From contig CAMFND010000161.1 in the NCBI GenBank assembly GCA_945965395.1, positions 1-55,012 of the forward strand: a stretch of 55,012 bases of DNA, read 5' to 3'. This stretch comes from an uncultured Bacteroides sp. Its GTDB lineage: Bacteria > Bacteroidota > Bacteroidia > Bacteroidales > Bacteroidaceae. The position numbers were made by a program, and so were the translations under genes. Shown piece after piece: positions 43,252 through 51,914 of this stretch. Every line of letters starts with the position of its first letter. Position 1 is the first letter of the stretch. Under the pieces are notes generated by a model. That model worked only from the letters and a program-made list of their open reading frames with translations, was not told the origin of the DNA and made no database searches.

Positions 43252-43259
43252 TACATTTG
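43252..43259 (+). promoter_or_regulatory. -7 promoter element of the GH105 gene
   Basis: TACATTTG matches TAnnTTTG exactly and lies 34 bp before the start codon. No good -33 TTTG is seen; the direct repeats occupy that region. Confidence 0.6.
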
Positions 43260-43293
43260 CAATTATAAATTTTAAACCAATACCTTATTTGAT

Positions 43294-44424
43294 ATGCGAA
43301 AAATTCTTGTTGTATTATTGCTTACAATAAGTGCAGGATTTACTACTTCTTTTGCACAAAAACTACCACCACAAAAAGAAACGCTCGATGTGGTAATGAA
43401 AGTAAACAAATATTTCATGGAGAAATATGCCGATTATCGGACTCCCAGTTTCGTTCGTAATATAACCCGCCCCAGCAATATCTGGACTCGAGGAGTGTAC
43501 TATGAAGGATTAATGGCTCTATATTCCATCTATCCTCGTGCAGAATTCTACGATTATGCATACAACTGGGCTGAATACCATGAATGGGGGATGCGAAATG
43601 GCAACACCACACGCAATGCCGACGACTATTGCTGCGGACAAACCTATATCGACTTATATAACATTTGCCCCAAACCTGAAATGCTGAAGAACATCAAGTC
43701 GAACATGAATATGTTGGTCAATACACCGCAGGCAGGCGACTGGACATGGGTAGATGCTATTCAGATGGGAATGCCCGTACTGGCCAAAATGGGACACCTC
43801 ACGGGAGAACAAAAATATTTCGACAAGATGTGGGATATGTATGAGTTCTCACGCAATCAACTCGCAGGAAAAGGAATGTTCAATCTGGCCGACGGTCTCT
43901 GGTGGAGAGACGCTGATTTCTTGCCTCCATACAAAGAACCCAATGGAGAAGACTGCTACTGGAGCCGGGGAAACGGATGGGCCTACGCCGCGCTGGTACG
44001 CGTACTTGACGAAATTCCAGCCAATGAAAAACATCGCCAAGACTACATCAACGATTTCCTGATTATGAGCAAAGCATTAAAAAAATGCCAGCGTACAGAC
44101 GGATTCTGGAATGTAAGTCTTCATGATGCCGGAAATTACGGAGGAAAAGAAACTACAGGTACTGCCCTGTTTGTCTACGGAATGGCATGGGGAGTACGAA
44201 ACGGATTACTGGATAAAGAAGAATATTTACCTGTTTTATTAAAAGGATGGAATGCCATGGTGAAGGAGGCAGTCCACCCCAACGGTTTCCTGGGTTACGT
44301 ACAAGGTACCGGGAAAGAGCCTAAAGATGGTCAGCCAGTCACATACGAAAGTGTTCCGGACTTTGAAGACTATGGAGTAGGATGCTTCCTCCTGGCTGGT
44401 ACGGAAGTCTACAAACTACAATGA
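43294..44424 (+). CDS. Glycoside hydrolase family 105 unsaturated rhamnogalacturonyl hydrolase
   Basis: This 376-residue secreted (alpha/alpha)6-barrel enzyme has a signal peptide (1-21, ending SFAQ). Candidate catalytic acids are Asp110/Asp111 in NADDYCCGQTY and Asp154 in WTWVDAIQMG, where YteR-type enzymes have theirs. WSRGNGWAYAAL and ETTGTALFVYGMAWGVRNG are typical barrel motifs. GH105 enzymes remove the unsaturated uronic acid left by pectate or rhamnogalacturonan lyases by hydrating its double bond. It has its own promoter with direct repeats and ends in a bidirectional terminator. Confidence 0.92.
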   Translation: MRKILVVLLLTISAGFTTSFAQKLPPQKETLDVVMKVNKYFMEKYADYRTPSFVRNITRPSNIWTRGVYYEGLMALYSIYPRAEFYDYAYNWAEYHEWGMRNGNTTRNADDYCCGQTYIDLYNICPKPEMLKNIKSNMNMLVNTPQAGDWTWVDAIQMGMPVLAKMGHLTGEQKYFDKMWDMYEFSRNQLAGKGMFNLADGLWWRDADFLPPYKEPNGEDCYWSRGNGWAYAALVRVLDEIPANEKHRQDYINDFLIMSKALKKCQRTDGFWNVSLHDAGNYGGKETTGTALFVYGMAWGVRNGLLDKEEYLPVLLKGWNAMVKEAVHPNGFLGYVQGTGKEPKDGQPVTYESVPDFEDYGVGCFLLAGTEVYKLQ

Positions 44425-44475
44425 TAAAAATAAGCACAATAGGTAGAAACGTTTTGCTTCTTTCCGTAAAAAGAA

Positions 44476-44500
44476 ATGGGTGTGCCTTTCGCACACCCAT
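44476..44500. terminator. Bidirectional intrinsic terminator (GH105 / SIS gene)
   Basis: ATGGGTGTGC at 44476-44485 and GCACACCCAT at 44491-44500 form a perfect 10-bp stem with a 5-base loop. T-rich sequence follows on the plus strand and TTCTTTTT follows on the minus strand. Confidence 0.88.
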
Positions 44501-44503
44501 ATT

Positions 44504-45106
44504 TTATTTGCTTAATGCCCGGGAGCGTTCTCCCAAATAACCGCCATGATGGCGCTTGCTGTATTCTTCAATCGTAAAACCAGTCTTACGCATGGTCTCC
44601 ACCACCAGAATATCTCCAATAACCGTCATCACAGTGGTAGAAGTCGTAGGAGTCATTCCCAGCAAACAAACCTCATCAGGATGACCTGTAGCCAGACAAA
44701 TATCAGCGGCTTCCGCCAGCGGACTATCCGGATTTCCCGTAATGACAATCTTTTTCAACTCCGGATTTAGACGCGCAGCCAGTTCGGTAAGTTCCACGAT
44801 TTCCCTTGTCTTTCCGGAGTTGGAAATCAAGAGTAACAAATCATTCTTTTGCAGAATGCCCAAATCACCATGCTGCGCCTCGCTGGGATGCAAAAACACA
44901 GAAGGAATTCCTGTAGAACAGAATGTAGTGGCAATGTTCATGGCTATCTGTCCGGCCTTACCCATACCGCTGGTTACCAGCTTTCCGCCTTTCTCATGCA
45001 CCTGTTCCACAATCAGGTTTACCGCTTTCTCATATCCGTCTGTTACCGGAATATTCAATACGGCCTGTGCTTCACGCTGTAATAAATCTTTTATTGATGA
45101 ATTCAT
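44504..45106 (-). CDS. Single-domain SIS isomerase (arabinose-5-phosphate isomerase-like)
   Basis: This 200-residue protein consists of one SIS domain. Its sequence STGIPSVFLHPSEAQHGDLG and SNSGKTREI follow D-arabinose-5-phosphate isomerases (KdsD/GutQ), which convert ribulose 5-phosphate to arabinose 5-phosphate for Kdo synthesis. The two CBS domains of KdsD are absent. Single-domain isomerases of this kind have been described from Bacteroides fragilis, as I recall. It lies 23 bp after the LOG-family gene on the minus strand and ends at a bidirectional terminator. Another sugar-phosphate isomerase role remains possible. Confidence 0.82.
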   Translation of the reverse strand: MNSSIKDLLQREAQAVLNIPVTDGYEKAVNLIVEQVHEKGGKLVTSGMGKAGQIAMNIATTFCSTGIPSVFLHPSEAQHGDLGILQKNDLLLLISNSGKTREIVELTELAARLNPELKKIVITGNPDSPLAEAADICLATGHPDEVCLLGMTPTTSTTVMTVIGDILVVETMRKTGFTIEEYSKRHHGGYLGERSRALSK

Positions 45107-45129
45107 AAGGTTATGATTAAATTATAATT

Positions 45130-45663
45130 TTATTCCAATAAGCGGGTCAGTTCTTCCAATGTATTCGCCACTTCAAAATAGTTTTTCAACGGACGATGTA
45201 CAAAATGCGTTTCCTCCAGCCGGTTCAAAAAAACCAGCATGTCATTCCAGAAACCTTCCACATTATAAAAGATAACTTTTTTCTGATGATAGCCTATACT
45301 GCACGCAGCCATCACATGAAATACCTCGTCCAGTGTACCTATTCCACCTGGCAAGGCTACCATTACGTCCGATTCCTGCAACATAATATCTTTCCGGTCG
45401 CTCAAATTCACAGAATGGAATGTCACGTCAAGCAAATCGCTGACTCTTCCGTGTTCCTCCAGCTTTGTGGGAACAACTCCCATAATCATTGCCCCGTTCT
45501 CTTTCGCACTTCTTGCCAGGGCTTCCATCAGTCCGGTATTGGAACCACCGTAAACCAGCCACTTACGATGCTGCCCCAGCCATGCGCCCAGTTCCCGGGC
45601 TTTCTCCATGAATACAGATTCTATCGCATCTGAGGCCGAACAAAAGACTGCAATTTTATTCAT
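45130..45663 (-). CDS. LOG-family protein (TIGR00730; nucleotide phosphoribohydrolase type)
   Basis: This 177-residue Rossmann-like protein has VYGGSNTGLM and the signature PGGIGTLDE at residues 105-113, with Arg90-Lys91 upstream. The family includes cytokinin-activating LOG enzymes and bacterial purine nucleotide 5'-monophosphate phosphoribohydrolases, which release ribose 5-phosphate from nucleotides. The full catalytic set is visible, so activity is likely, but the physiological substrate is unknown. A -7-like GATATTTG (one mismatch) lies on the minus strand at 45690-45697. It probably forms an operon with the SIS gene. Confidence 0.88.
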   Translation of the reverse strand: MNKIAVFCSASDAIESVFMEKARELGAWLGQHRKWLVYGGSNTGLMEALARSAKENGAMIMGVVPTKLEEHGRVSDLLDVTFHSVNLSDRKDIMLQESDVMVALPGGIGTLDEVFHVMAACSIGYHQKKVIFYNVEGFWNDMLVFLNRLEETHFVHRPLKNYFEVANTLEELTRLLE

Positions 45664-45732
45664 ATATTAGTTTTAAATATCACACACTGCAAATATCTGC
45701 ATTTTTTGAAGAAAGGCAATAGGTATTTATTG

Positions 45733-45740
45733 TAAATTTG
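45733..45740 (+). promoter_or_regulatory. -7 promoter element of the M16 peptidase gene
   Basis: TAAATTTG matches TAnnTTTG exactly. A TTTG at 45705-45708 is slightly too far upstream (24 bp) for an ideal -33. It supports ATG 45771 as the start, because the upstream in-frame TTG at 45738 lies in the promoter. Confidence 0.58.
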
Positions 45741-45770
45741 CAGCGAAAAAGAAATTATACTTCTCAATAT

Positions 45771-46994
45771 ATGGCGTATTCAACTTTTACCCTCCCTAAC
45801 GGCTTACGACTTATTCATTCCACCAGTCCTACAAACGTGGCTTATTGTGGCTTTGCCATCGATGCCGGAACACGCGATGAGCTTCCACAAGAACAGGGTA
45901 TGGCCCATTTTGTAGAGCACCTGATTTTTAAGGGCACAGAAAAGCGAAAAGCCTGGCACATTCTCAATCGCATGGAGAATGTAGGAGGCGATTTGAATGC
46001 CTATACCAACAAGGAAGAAACCGTCATTTACAGCGCTTTTCTGAAAGAGCATTTCAACCGGGCAGCAGAATTACTGGCTGACATTGTCTTCCATAGTGTA
46101 TTTCCACAAAATGAAATTGAAAAAGAAGTGGAAGTCATTATCGACGAAATCCAAAGCTATGAAGACAGTCCGTCGGAACTTATTTTTGACGACTTTGAAG
46201 AACTGATTTTCCCCAACCACCCATTAGGACGAAACATACTTGGCAATCCGGAACTGCTGCGTCAATTTACAAGTGAGGATGCACGGAAATTCGTACATTC
46301 CCATTACCGACCGGAAAACATGATATTTTTCGTTCAAGGAGATATTCCCTTTCAGAAAGTCATCCGTACGCTTGAGAAAGTAACCTCGGATATTCCCCAA
46401 TTTGAAGAAGGAAGCAAAACGCGCAAGCTACCGTCTGAATACAAACCCGGCAAACTGATTCTTCACAAGGATACCCATCAGGCACATGTCATGATTGGGG
46501 GAAGAGGATACCACGCTTATGACGAGAAGCGTACCGGACTCTATCTGCTCAACAATATTCTGGGAGGTCCCGGTATGAACAGCCGGCTCAACATTTCCTT
46601 ACGTGAAAAAAGAGGCTTGGTTTACAACGTAGAATCCAATCTGACATCCTATACGGATACGGGCACATTCTGTATCTATTTCGGCTGTGACCTGCACGAC
46701 GCAGACCACTGTATCTCACTAGTGTATAAAGAACTAAAGAAAATTCGTGAGAATGCCCTGACCGGACTGCAACTGGCTGCAGCAAAGAAACAAATCATTG
46801 GACAAATAGGGGTGGCCGGAGACAATTTTGAGAACAATGCACTCAACATGGGAAAATGCTTTCTGCACTATCATACTTACGAAGAAAAAGAAGAAGTCTT
46901 CAAACGGATAGGAAGTCTCACCTCCAAGCAACTCCTTGACATAGCCAATGAAATGTTTGCTGAAGACTATCTTTCTACTCTGATTTACCAGTAA
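45771..46994 (+). CDS. M16-family zinc metallopeptidase
   Basis: This 407-residue protein has the inverted zinc motif HFVEH (His46, Glu49, His50) and a downstream acidic segment (NEIEKEVEVIIDEIQSYED) supplying the third ligand. A second M16C domain (about 175-400) has LREKRGLVYNVES, so it is a complete one-chain half of the pitrilysin/processing-peptidase clan. There is no signal peptide, suggesting a cytoplasmic oligopeptidase active as a dimer. The start is set by the promoter and by family alignment (YSTFTLPNGLRL). Confidence 0.9.
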   Translation: MAYSTFTLPNGLRLIHSTSPTNVAYCGFAIDAGTRDELPQEQGMAHFVEHLIFKGTEKRKAWHILNRMENVGGDLNAYTNKEETVIYSAFLKEHFNRAAELLADIVFHSVFPQNEIEKEVEVIIDEIQSYEDSPSELIFDDFEELIFPNHPLGRNILGNPELLRQFTSEDARKFVHSHYRPENMIFFVQGDIPFQKVIRTLEKVTSDIPQFEEGSKTRKLPSEYKPGKLILHKDTHQAHVMIGGRGYHAYDEKRTGLYLLNNILGGPGMNSRLNISLREKRGLVYNVESNLTSYTDTGTFCIYFGCDLHDADHCISLVYKELKKIRENALTGLQLAAAKKQIIGQIGVAGDNFENNALNMGKCFLHYHTYEEKEEVFKRIGSLTSKQLLDIANEMFAEDYLSTLIYQ

Positions 46995-47007
46995 TTTAAC
47001 ACCAGAT

Positions 47008-47069
47008 AGTTCATTTTTTCCCCCACTTAGTAGCAGGATACAGACACATACTCTGAAAGTTCATTTTTT
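47008..47069. repeat. Two 12-bp direct repeats 50 bp apart upstream of the AraC-type gene
   Basis: AGTTCATTTTTT occurs identically at 47008-47019 and 47058-47069. The 50-bp distance is close to five helical turns, so both could face one regulator, possibly the small AraC-type protein itself. The AT-rich background lowers the significance. Confidence 0.4.
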
Positions 47070-47123
47070 GTCTTTTCATACATTTTCAAAACTTCCTATT
47101 TTCGAGAAAAAATAGGGAGAACT

Positions 47124-47462
47124 ATGAAAAAGAATGAAATCATTAAAGACAGATTGGAAGAGTGGGTAGAAAGCAAAGGATTCTTAAATCCCAGACTTAC
47201 CATTATAGAGCTATGCAAAATCATAGGTATCAACAGAACCTATCTGTCGAACTATATCAACCATATTTATGGATTGAACTTCAACTTGTGGATTAACCAC
47301 CTGCGCATAGAAGAAGCCAAATTATTAATGGTACAGCCCCCAAAGCGTAACTTATCAGAAATTGCCGAACGTATAGGCTTCACTGATCTAGCTCATTTCA
47401 GCAAACAATTCAAATTCCAGGAAGGAGTCTCTCCATCAGAATGGAGAAAGAATAATATGTAA
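47124..47462 (+). CDS. Small AraC-family helix-turn-helix protein
   Basis: This 112-residue protein contains only the double helix-turn-helix DNA-binding domain of AraC regulators: ELCKIIGINRTYLSNYINH for the first HTH and LSEIAERIGFTDLAHFSKQF for the second, then the usual FQEGVSPSEWRKNN end. There is no sensor or membrane domain, so it may act constitutively or through a partner. It is preceded by a good AGGGAGA ribosome-binding site and by two identical 12-bp direct repeats, and it lies upstream of argS, which has its own promoter. Its targets are unknown. Confidence 0.85.
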   Translation: MKKNEIIKDRLEEWVESKGFLNPRLTIIELCKIIGINRTYLSNYINHIYGLNFNLWINHLRIEEAKLLMVQPPKRNLSEIAERIGFTDLAHFSKQFKFQEGVSPSEWRKNNM

Positions 47463-47501
47463 TAATACACAACAGAACGGCAGGAAAAGCGTAAAAATCA
47501 C

Positions 47502-47509
47502 TATCTTTG
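47502..47509 (+). promoter_or_regulatory. -7 promoter element of argS
   Basis: TATCTTTG matches TAnnTTTG exactly and lies 38 bp before the argS start codon, giving argS its own promoter separate from the AraC-type gene. Confidence 0.62.
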
Positions 47510-47547
47510 TACGCTTAAGATAGGATAATAACATAAACTATATACAC

Positions 47548-49365
47548 ATGAAAATAGAAGATAAACTGACCGAATCTATCCTGAATGGTATAAAAACATT
47601 GTACAATCAGGAGGTTCCTGCCAAAATGGTTCAACTTCAGAAAACGAAAAAAGAATTTGAAGGCCACCTGACACTGGTTGTCTTTCCTTTTCTGAAAATA
47701 TCTAAGAAGGGTCCGGAACAGACTGCACAAGAAATCGGGGAATACTTGAAACAGAATGAACCGGCCATCGCAAACTATAACGTAATTAAAGGTTTCTTGA
47801 ACCTGACCATTGCATCTGACGTATGGATTGAACTGCTGAACCGTATCCACACCGACAACCAGTGGGGCATACAGAAAGCAGACGACAATGCATCACTTGT
47901 CATGATTGAATATTCTTCTCCTAATACCAATAAACCGCTTCACCTGGGTCACGTGCGTAACAACCTGCTGGGAAGTGCGCTGGCTAACATCATGGCTGCC
48001 AACGGTAACAAGGTGGTAAAAACAAACATCGTAAACGACCGTGGTATTCACATCTGTAAGTCCATGCTGGCCTGGTTGAAATATGGTAACGGTGAAACTC
48101 CTGAATCATCAGGCAAGAAAGGCGACCATCTGATTGGTGACTACTACGTAGCTTTCGACAAGCACTACAAAGCTGAAGTGAAAGAGCTCATGGCTCAATA
48201 TCAGGCAGAAGGTATAAACGAAGAAGAAGCAAAAGCAAAAGCTGAAGCAAACTCTCCGTTGATGCTGGAAGCACGCGAAATGCTTCGCAAATGGGAAGCT
48301 AATGACCCGGAAGTACGTGCCCTCTGGAAGAAGATGAATGACTGGGTATATGCAGGTTTCGATGAAACTTACAAGATGATGGGAGTAAGCTTCGACAAGA
48401 TATACTACGAATCACAGACTTACCTTGAAGGAAAGGAAAAGGTAATGGAAGGTCTGGAAAAAGGTTTCTTCTACCGCAAGGAAGACGGCTCTGTATGGGC
48501 CGACTTGACTTCAGAAGGACTGGACCACAAACTGTTGCTCCGTGGTGACGGTACTTCTGTATACATGACACAGGACATCGGTACCGCTAAACTGCGCTTC
48601 CAGGATTATCCTATCAATAAGATGATTTATGTGGTAGGTAACGAACAGAACTATCACTTCCAGGTATTGTCTATCCTGCTCGACAAGCTGGGCTTCGAAT
48701 GGGGTAAAGACCTCGTACACTTCTCTTACGGTATGGTGGAATTGCCAGAAGGTAAGATGAAGAGCCGTGAAGGTACAGTAGTAGATGCCGACGACCTGAT
48801 GGAAGCCATGATTGAAACGGCCAAGGAAACCAGCAACGAATTGGGTAAACTGGACGGCCTGACTCAGGAAGAGGCAAATGACATTGCACGTATCGTGGGT
48901 CTGGGCGCCTTGAAATATTTCATCCTGAAAGTGGATGCCCGCAAGAACATGACCTTCAACCCGAAAGAGTCTATCGACTTCAACGGAAACACAGGTCCGT
49001 TCATCCAGTATACATACGCACGTATCCAGTCCATTCTGCGCAAGGCAACAGAAGCCGGACTCAGTATCCCGGCTGTCATCCCAAGCGGTATTGAACTGAG
49101 TACGAAAGAAGAAGGTCTGATTCAAATGCTGGCCGACTTTACCAACGTAGTGAAACAAGCTGGAACAGATTACAACCCGTCTATCCTGGCAAACTATGCT
49201 TACGACCTGGTAAAAGAATACAACCAGTTCTATCATGACTTCAGCATTCTGCGTGAAGAAAATGAAGCCCTGAAAATATTCCGTCTCGCCTTGAGCCAGA
49301 ATGTAGGCAAAGTAGTCAAACTGGCTATGGGCTTGCTGGGTATCGAAGTACCCGAACGTATGTAA
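47548..49365 (+). CDS. argS: Arginyl-tRNA synthetase
   Basis: This 605-residue class I aminoacyl-tRNA synthetase has an N-terminal Add-1 domain (about 5-95) and the HIGH-type motif HLGHVRNN within SSPNTNKPLHLGHVRNNLLG (about 125-144). The active-site and KMSKS-equivalent GKMKSREG (about 400-408) and a C-terminal DALR anticodon-binding domain (about 485-605) follow. It charges tRNA-Arg with arginine in the cytoplasm. Its length is normal, codon use suggests good expression, and a terminator follows at 49385. Confidence 0.97.
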   Translation: MKIEDKLTESILNGIKTLYNQEVPAKMVQLQKTKKEFEGHLTLVVFPFLKISKKGPEQTAQEIGEYLKQNEPAIANYNVIKGFLNLTIASDVWIELLNRIHTDNQWGIQKADDNASLVMIEYSSPNTNKPLHLGHVRNNLLGSALANIMAANGNKVVKTNIVNDRGIHICKSMLAWLKYGNGETPESSGKKGDHLIGDYYVAFDKHYKAEVKELMAQYQAEGINEEEAKAKAEANSPLMLEAREMLRKWEANDPEVRALWKKMNDWVYAGFDETYKMMGVSFDKIYYESQTYLEGKEKVMEGLEKGFFYRKEDGSVWADLTSEGLDHKLLLRGDGTSVYMTQDIGTAKLRFQDYPINKMIYVVGNEQNYHFQVLSILLDKLGFEWGKDLVHFSYGMVELPEGKMKSREGTVVDADDLMEAMIETAKETSNELGKLDGLTQEEANDIARIVGLGALKYFILKVDARKNMTFNPKESIDFNGNTGPFIQYTYARIQSILRKATEAGLSIPAVIPSGIELSTKEEGLIQMLADFTNVVKQAGTDYNPSILANYAYDLVKEYNQFYHDFSILREENEALKIFRLALSQNVGKVVKLAMGLLGIEVPERM

Positions 49366-49384
49366 TTACAATCTTGTATATCAG

Positions 49385-49436
49385 GTGGCTGGCAAAGGAG
49401 TGAACCATACTCCTTTTGCACAGCCACTTTCTTTTT
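49385..49436 (+). terminator. Intrinsic terminator after argS
   Basis: GTGGCTG at 49385-49391 pairs with CAGCCAC at 49421-49427, and inside it CAAAGGAGT pairs with ACTCCTTTTG. A T-rich tract (TTTCTTTTT) follows. The hairpin is long, with small internal bulges. Confidence 0.75.
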
Positions 49437-49448
49437 AAAGACCATCTT

Positions 49449-50075
49449 ATGGCTAAACAAAAATTCTACGTGGTCTGGAAAGGAGTGAATCCGGGTATCT
49501 ATTCTTCATGGACCGACTGCCAACTGCAAATACAAGGCTATAAAGGGGCTATATATAAGTCTTTTGATTCACAGGAAGAAGCAGAACATGCCTTTGCTAC
49601 TCCTGCGTATCAGTACATGAACCGTCATCGTGCATCGTCTTCAGAAAAAGCCGAGGCACAACTCCCCGAAAACTTCAACTTGAACTGCCTGGCAGTAGAT
49701 GCTGCCTGTAGCGGTAACCCCGGGCCCATGGAATATCGCGGAGTGTACCTGCTGACGGGACAGGAAATTTTCCATTTCGGACCGGTTTACGGTACCAACA
49801 ATATCGGAGAATTCCTGGCCATCGTTCACGGGCTGGCACTTCTTAAACAAAAGAACCTGAACATGCCCATCTATTCCGACAGCCGTAATGCTCTCTCCTG
49901 GGTGAAGCAAAAAAAATGCAAGACCAAACTGGAACGTACTGAAAAAACAGAAGCGCTCTTCCAGTTAATCGAACGGGCTGAAAAATGGCTGAAAGAAAAC
50001 ACTTATACCACTCCCCTGCTTAAGTGGGAGACTGACGTATGGGGAGAAGTCCCCGCTGACTTCGGACGTAAATAA
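49449..50075 (+). CDS. rnhA: Ribonuclease H with N-terminal viroplasmin-like domain
   Basis: This 208-residue protein starts with a caulimovirus viroplasmin-like RNA/DNA-hybrid-binding domain (KFYVVWKGVNPGIYSSW, then GAIYKSFDSQEEAEHAF; about 3-48) and continues with an RNase HI domain (about 70-208). The four acidic catalytic residues are visible in AVDAACSGNPG, NIGEFLAI, YSDSRNAL and ETDVWGE. It degrades RNA in RNA-DNA hybrids. The frame opens earlier (49416), but the viroplasmin start is ATG 49449, just after the argS terminator. It lies 16 bp upstream of the sulfatase-fold membrane protein gene. Confidence 0.9.
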   Translation: MAKQKFYVVWKGVNPGIYSSWTDCQLQIQGYKGAIYKSFDSQEEAEHAFATPAYQYMNRHRASSSEKAEAQLPENFNLNCLAVDAACSGNPGPMEYRGVYLLTGQEIFHFGPVYGTNNIGEFLAIVHGLALLKQKNLNMPIYSDSRNALSWVKQKKCKTKLERTEKTEALFQLIERAEKWLKENTYTTPLLKWETDVWGEVPADFGRK

Positions 50076-50091
50076 TCAAAAACTCAAACAG

Positions 50092-51912
50092 ATGAAAAAG
50101 AGACTTACATATCTGGGATGCTTTTTCGCCAGCATACTGGGGTATTTCCTACTCCAGAAACCTGTGTTCATGCTCTATAACGGTGCATGTGAGAAAGGAA
50201 CCGCTTTCACAGACTACCTACAGGTATTGTTCCATGGCTTTACGCTTGATGCTGCTACCACCGGCTACCTGACGGCTATTCCCTGGCTGGTCATTTTCTG
50301 TAGTATATGGTTCCGCCGTTTTCCTCTGAAGAAGATACTCATCGGTTACTACGTCTTAATCAGTCTGGCTACCACACTTATCTTCATTGGCGATATGGCT
50401 CTCTATCCGTTCTGGGGATTTAAACTGGACGCTTCCATCTTCCTCTATCTAGACTCACCAAAGAATGCCATGGCCAGCGTATCCTTGGGATTTATTCTGA
50501 TACGACTGCTGTGCATCCTCATCTTATCAGCCTTGGTAACATGGGAGCTATACAAAATTACCCCAGCCAATCTGCCACAAGTCCAGAAGCGCATTGCTGG
50601 TAGTCTGATAACCATTCTTTTAGGAGGTGTCATCTTCATCGTCATACGAGGAGGTGTAACCGAATCCACCAGCAACGTAGGACAAGCCTATTTCTGCAAT
50701 GATGAATTTCTGAATCATTCTGCCATTAACCCGGATTTCAGCCTGCTATCCTCCATCAGTAAGACAACCGATTTTGCCCAGCAATTTAATTTCTTCGATG
50801 AAGAAAAACGGGCCGACTTATTTGAGGGATTGTATGCAGACACGGGAGAAAATGAAGTTTCATTACTCACTACCAACCGCCCCAATGTACTGATAATTCT
50901 CATGGAAAGTTTTGGAGGAGTATTCGTAGAATCATTAGGAGGAATACCCGGCGTCAGTCCGAATATGGAGCGTCTGAGTAAGGAAGGAGTCTTCTTTACC
51001 AACTGCTATGCCAACAGTTTCCGCACCGACCGAGGCACAGTCTGTACCTTCAGCGGTTACCAGAGCTTCCCCACTGTTTCCGTCATGAAGTCTCCAGCAA
51101 AAAGCCGTACCTTACCTTCCATTGCCGGAAAACTACGGGAACAAGGCTATGCCACGGATTTCCTATACGGAGGTGACATCAACTTTACCAACATGAAGAG
51201 CTACTTACTGGGTAGTGGATACCAGCATCTGACAGCAGACGTAGATTTCAGTATGGAAGAACGAAAAAACCCATGGGGAGTAAACGATGACATCACCTTC
51301 GAGCACCTCTACCGTCAGATAAAGGAACGGAAGACTGACCAGCCCTGGCATACGGCCTTCCTTACCCTGAGCAGCCATGAACCGTTTGAAGTACCTTATC
51401 ATCGCTTGAAAGAAAAAATCCCCAATGCTTTTGCCTTCACTGATGATTGTCTGGGGAAATTTATTGATAAGCTCAAGGCTCTTCCTCAATGGAAAAACCT
51501 GCTTGTCATCTGCCTGCCGGACCATGGCTTCTATTATCCGGAAGAAGGACTGGTGCACGACCCGCGTATTCATCATATTCCGATGCTGTGGTTAGGAGGC
51601 GCCATCAAGCAGCCTATGGTCATTGACAAACTGATGAGCCAAAGTGATATGGCCGCTACCCTACTGGCACAATTGGGAATCAGCCACAAGGAATTTAACT
51701 TTAGCCGTAACGTGTTAGGAAAGGACTATAACTATCCGTTTGCTTACTACACCTATAACAACGGATTTGCTTTCCGCGACAGCACCGGTACCACACTGAT
51801 TGATAACAATTCCGGCAAGGCATTAATAGAATCCCCAGCTCCGAACGAACGACGTACAGAACTGGGGAAAGCGATTCTACAATCTTCTTATGACGATTTG
51901 GGAGCGCGATAA
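50092..51912 (+). CDS. LtaS-like membrane sulfatase-fold transferase
   Basis: This 606-residue protein has five N-terminal membrane helices (about 5-25, 55-75, 83-105, 128-152 and 167-187) and a periplasmic sulfatase-like domain (about 263-590). Metal and nucleophile residues are visible: Glu272 in ILMESFGG, the likely nucleophile Thr316 in RTDRGTVCTFSG, and CLPDHGFYYPE with an Asp-His pair. The family (LtaS, OpgB, phosphoethanolamine transferases) moves phosphoglycerol or phosphoethanolamine groups from lipids to envelope polymers. Gram-negative Bacteroidales lack lipoteichoic acid, so the acceptor is unknown. It is probably co-transcribed with rnhA. Confidence 0.87.
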   Translation: MKKRLTYLGCFFASILGYFLLQKPVFMLYNGACEKGTAFTDYLQVLFHGFTLDAATTGYLTAIPWLVIFCSIWFRRFPLKKILIGYYVLISLATTLIFIGDMALYPFWGFKLDASIFLYLDSPKNAMASVSLGFILIRLLCILILSALVTWELYKITPANLPQVQKRIAGSLITILLGGVIFIVIRGGVTESTSNVGQAYFCNDEFLNHSAINPDFSLLSSISKTTDFAQQFNFFDEEKRADLFEGLYADTGENEVSLLTTNRPNVLIILMESFGGVFVESLGGIPGVSPNMERLSKEGVFFTNCYANSFRTDRGTVCTFSGYQSFPTVSVMKSPAKSRTLPSIAGKLREQGYATDFLYGGDINFTNMKSYLLGSGYQHLTADVDFSMEERKNPWGVNDDITFEHLYRQIKERKTDQPWHTAFLTLSSHEPFEVPYHRLKEKIPNAFAFTDDCLGKFIDKLKALPQWKNLLVICLPDHGFYYPEEGLVHDPRIHHIPMLWLGGAIKQPMVIDKLMSQSDMAATLLAQLGISHKEFNFSRNVLGKDYNYPFAYYTYNNGFAFRDSTGTTLIDNNSGKALIESPAPNERRTELGKAILQSSYDDLGAR

Positions 51913-51914
51913 TA

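Larger units (their letters stand above)
42798..43293. other. 496-bp gene-free spacer with palindromic arrays
   Basis: This divergent spacer between GH28 (minus) and GH105 (plus) holds no convincing open frame. It contains a 10-bp inverted repeat hairpin (42955-42996), four tandem 21-bp palindromic units forming a larger hairpin (42998-43100), two 14-bp direct repeats 20 bp apart (43198-43231) and the GH105 promoter element (43252-43259). Each is listed separately. Confidence 0.8.

Noticed and set aside
48511-49236. 241-codon open frame antisense to argS
   Set aside because: It is fully inside argS with no family resemblance or ribosome-binding context.
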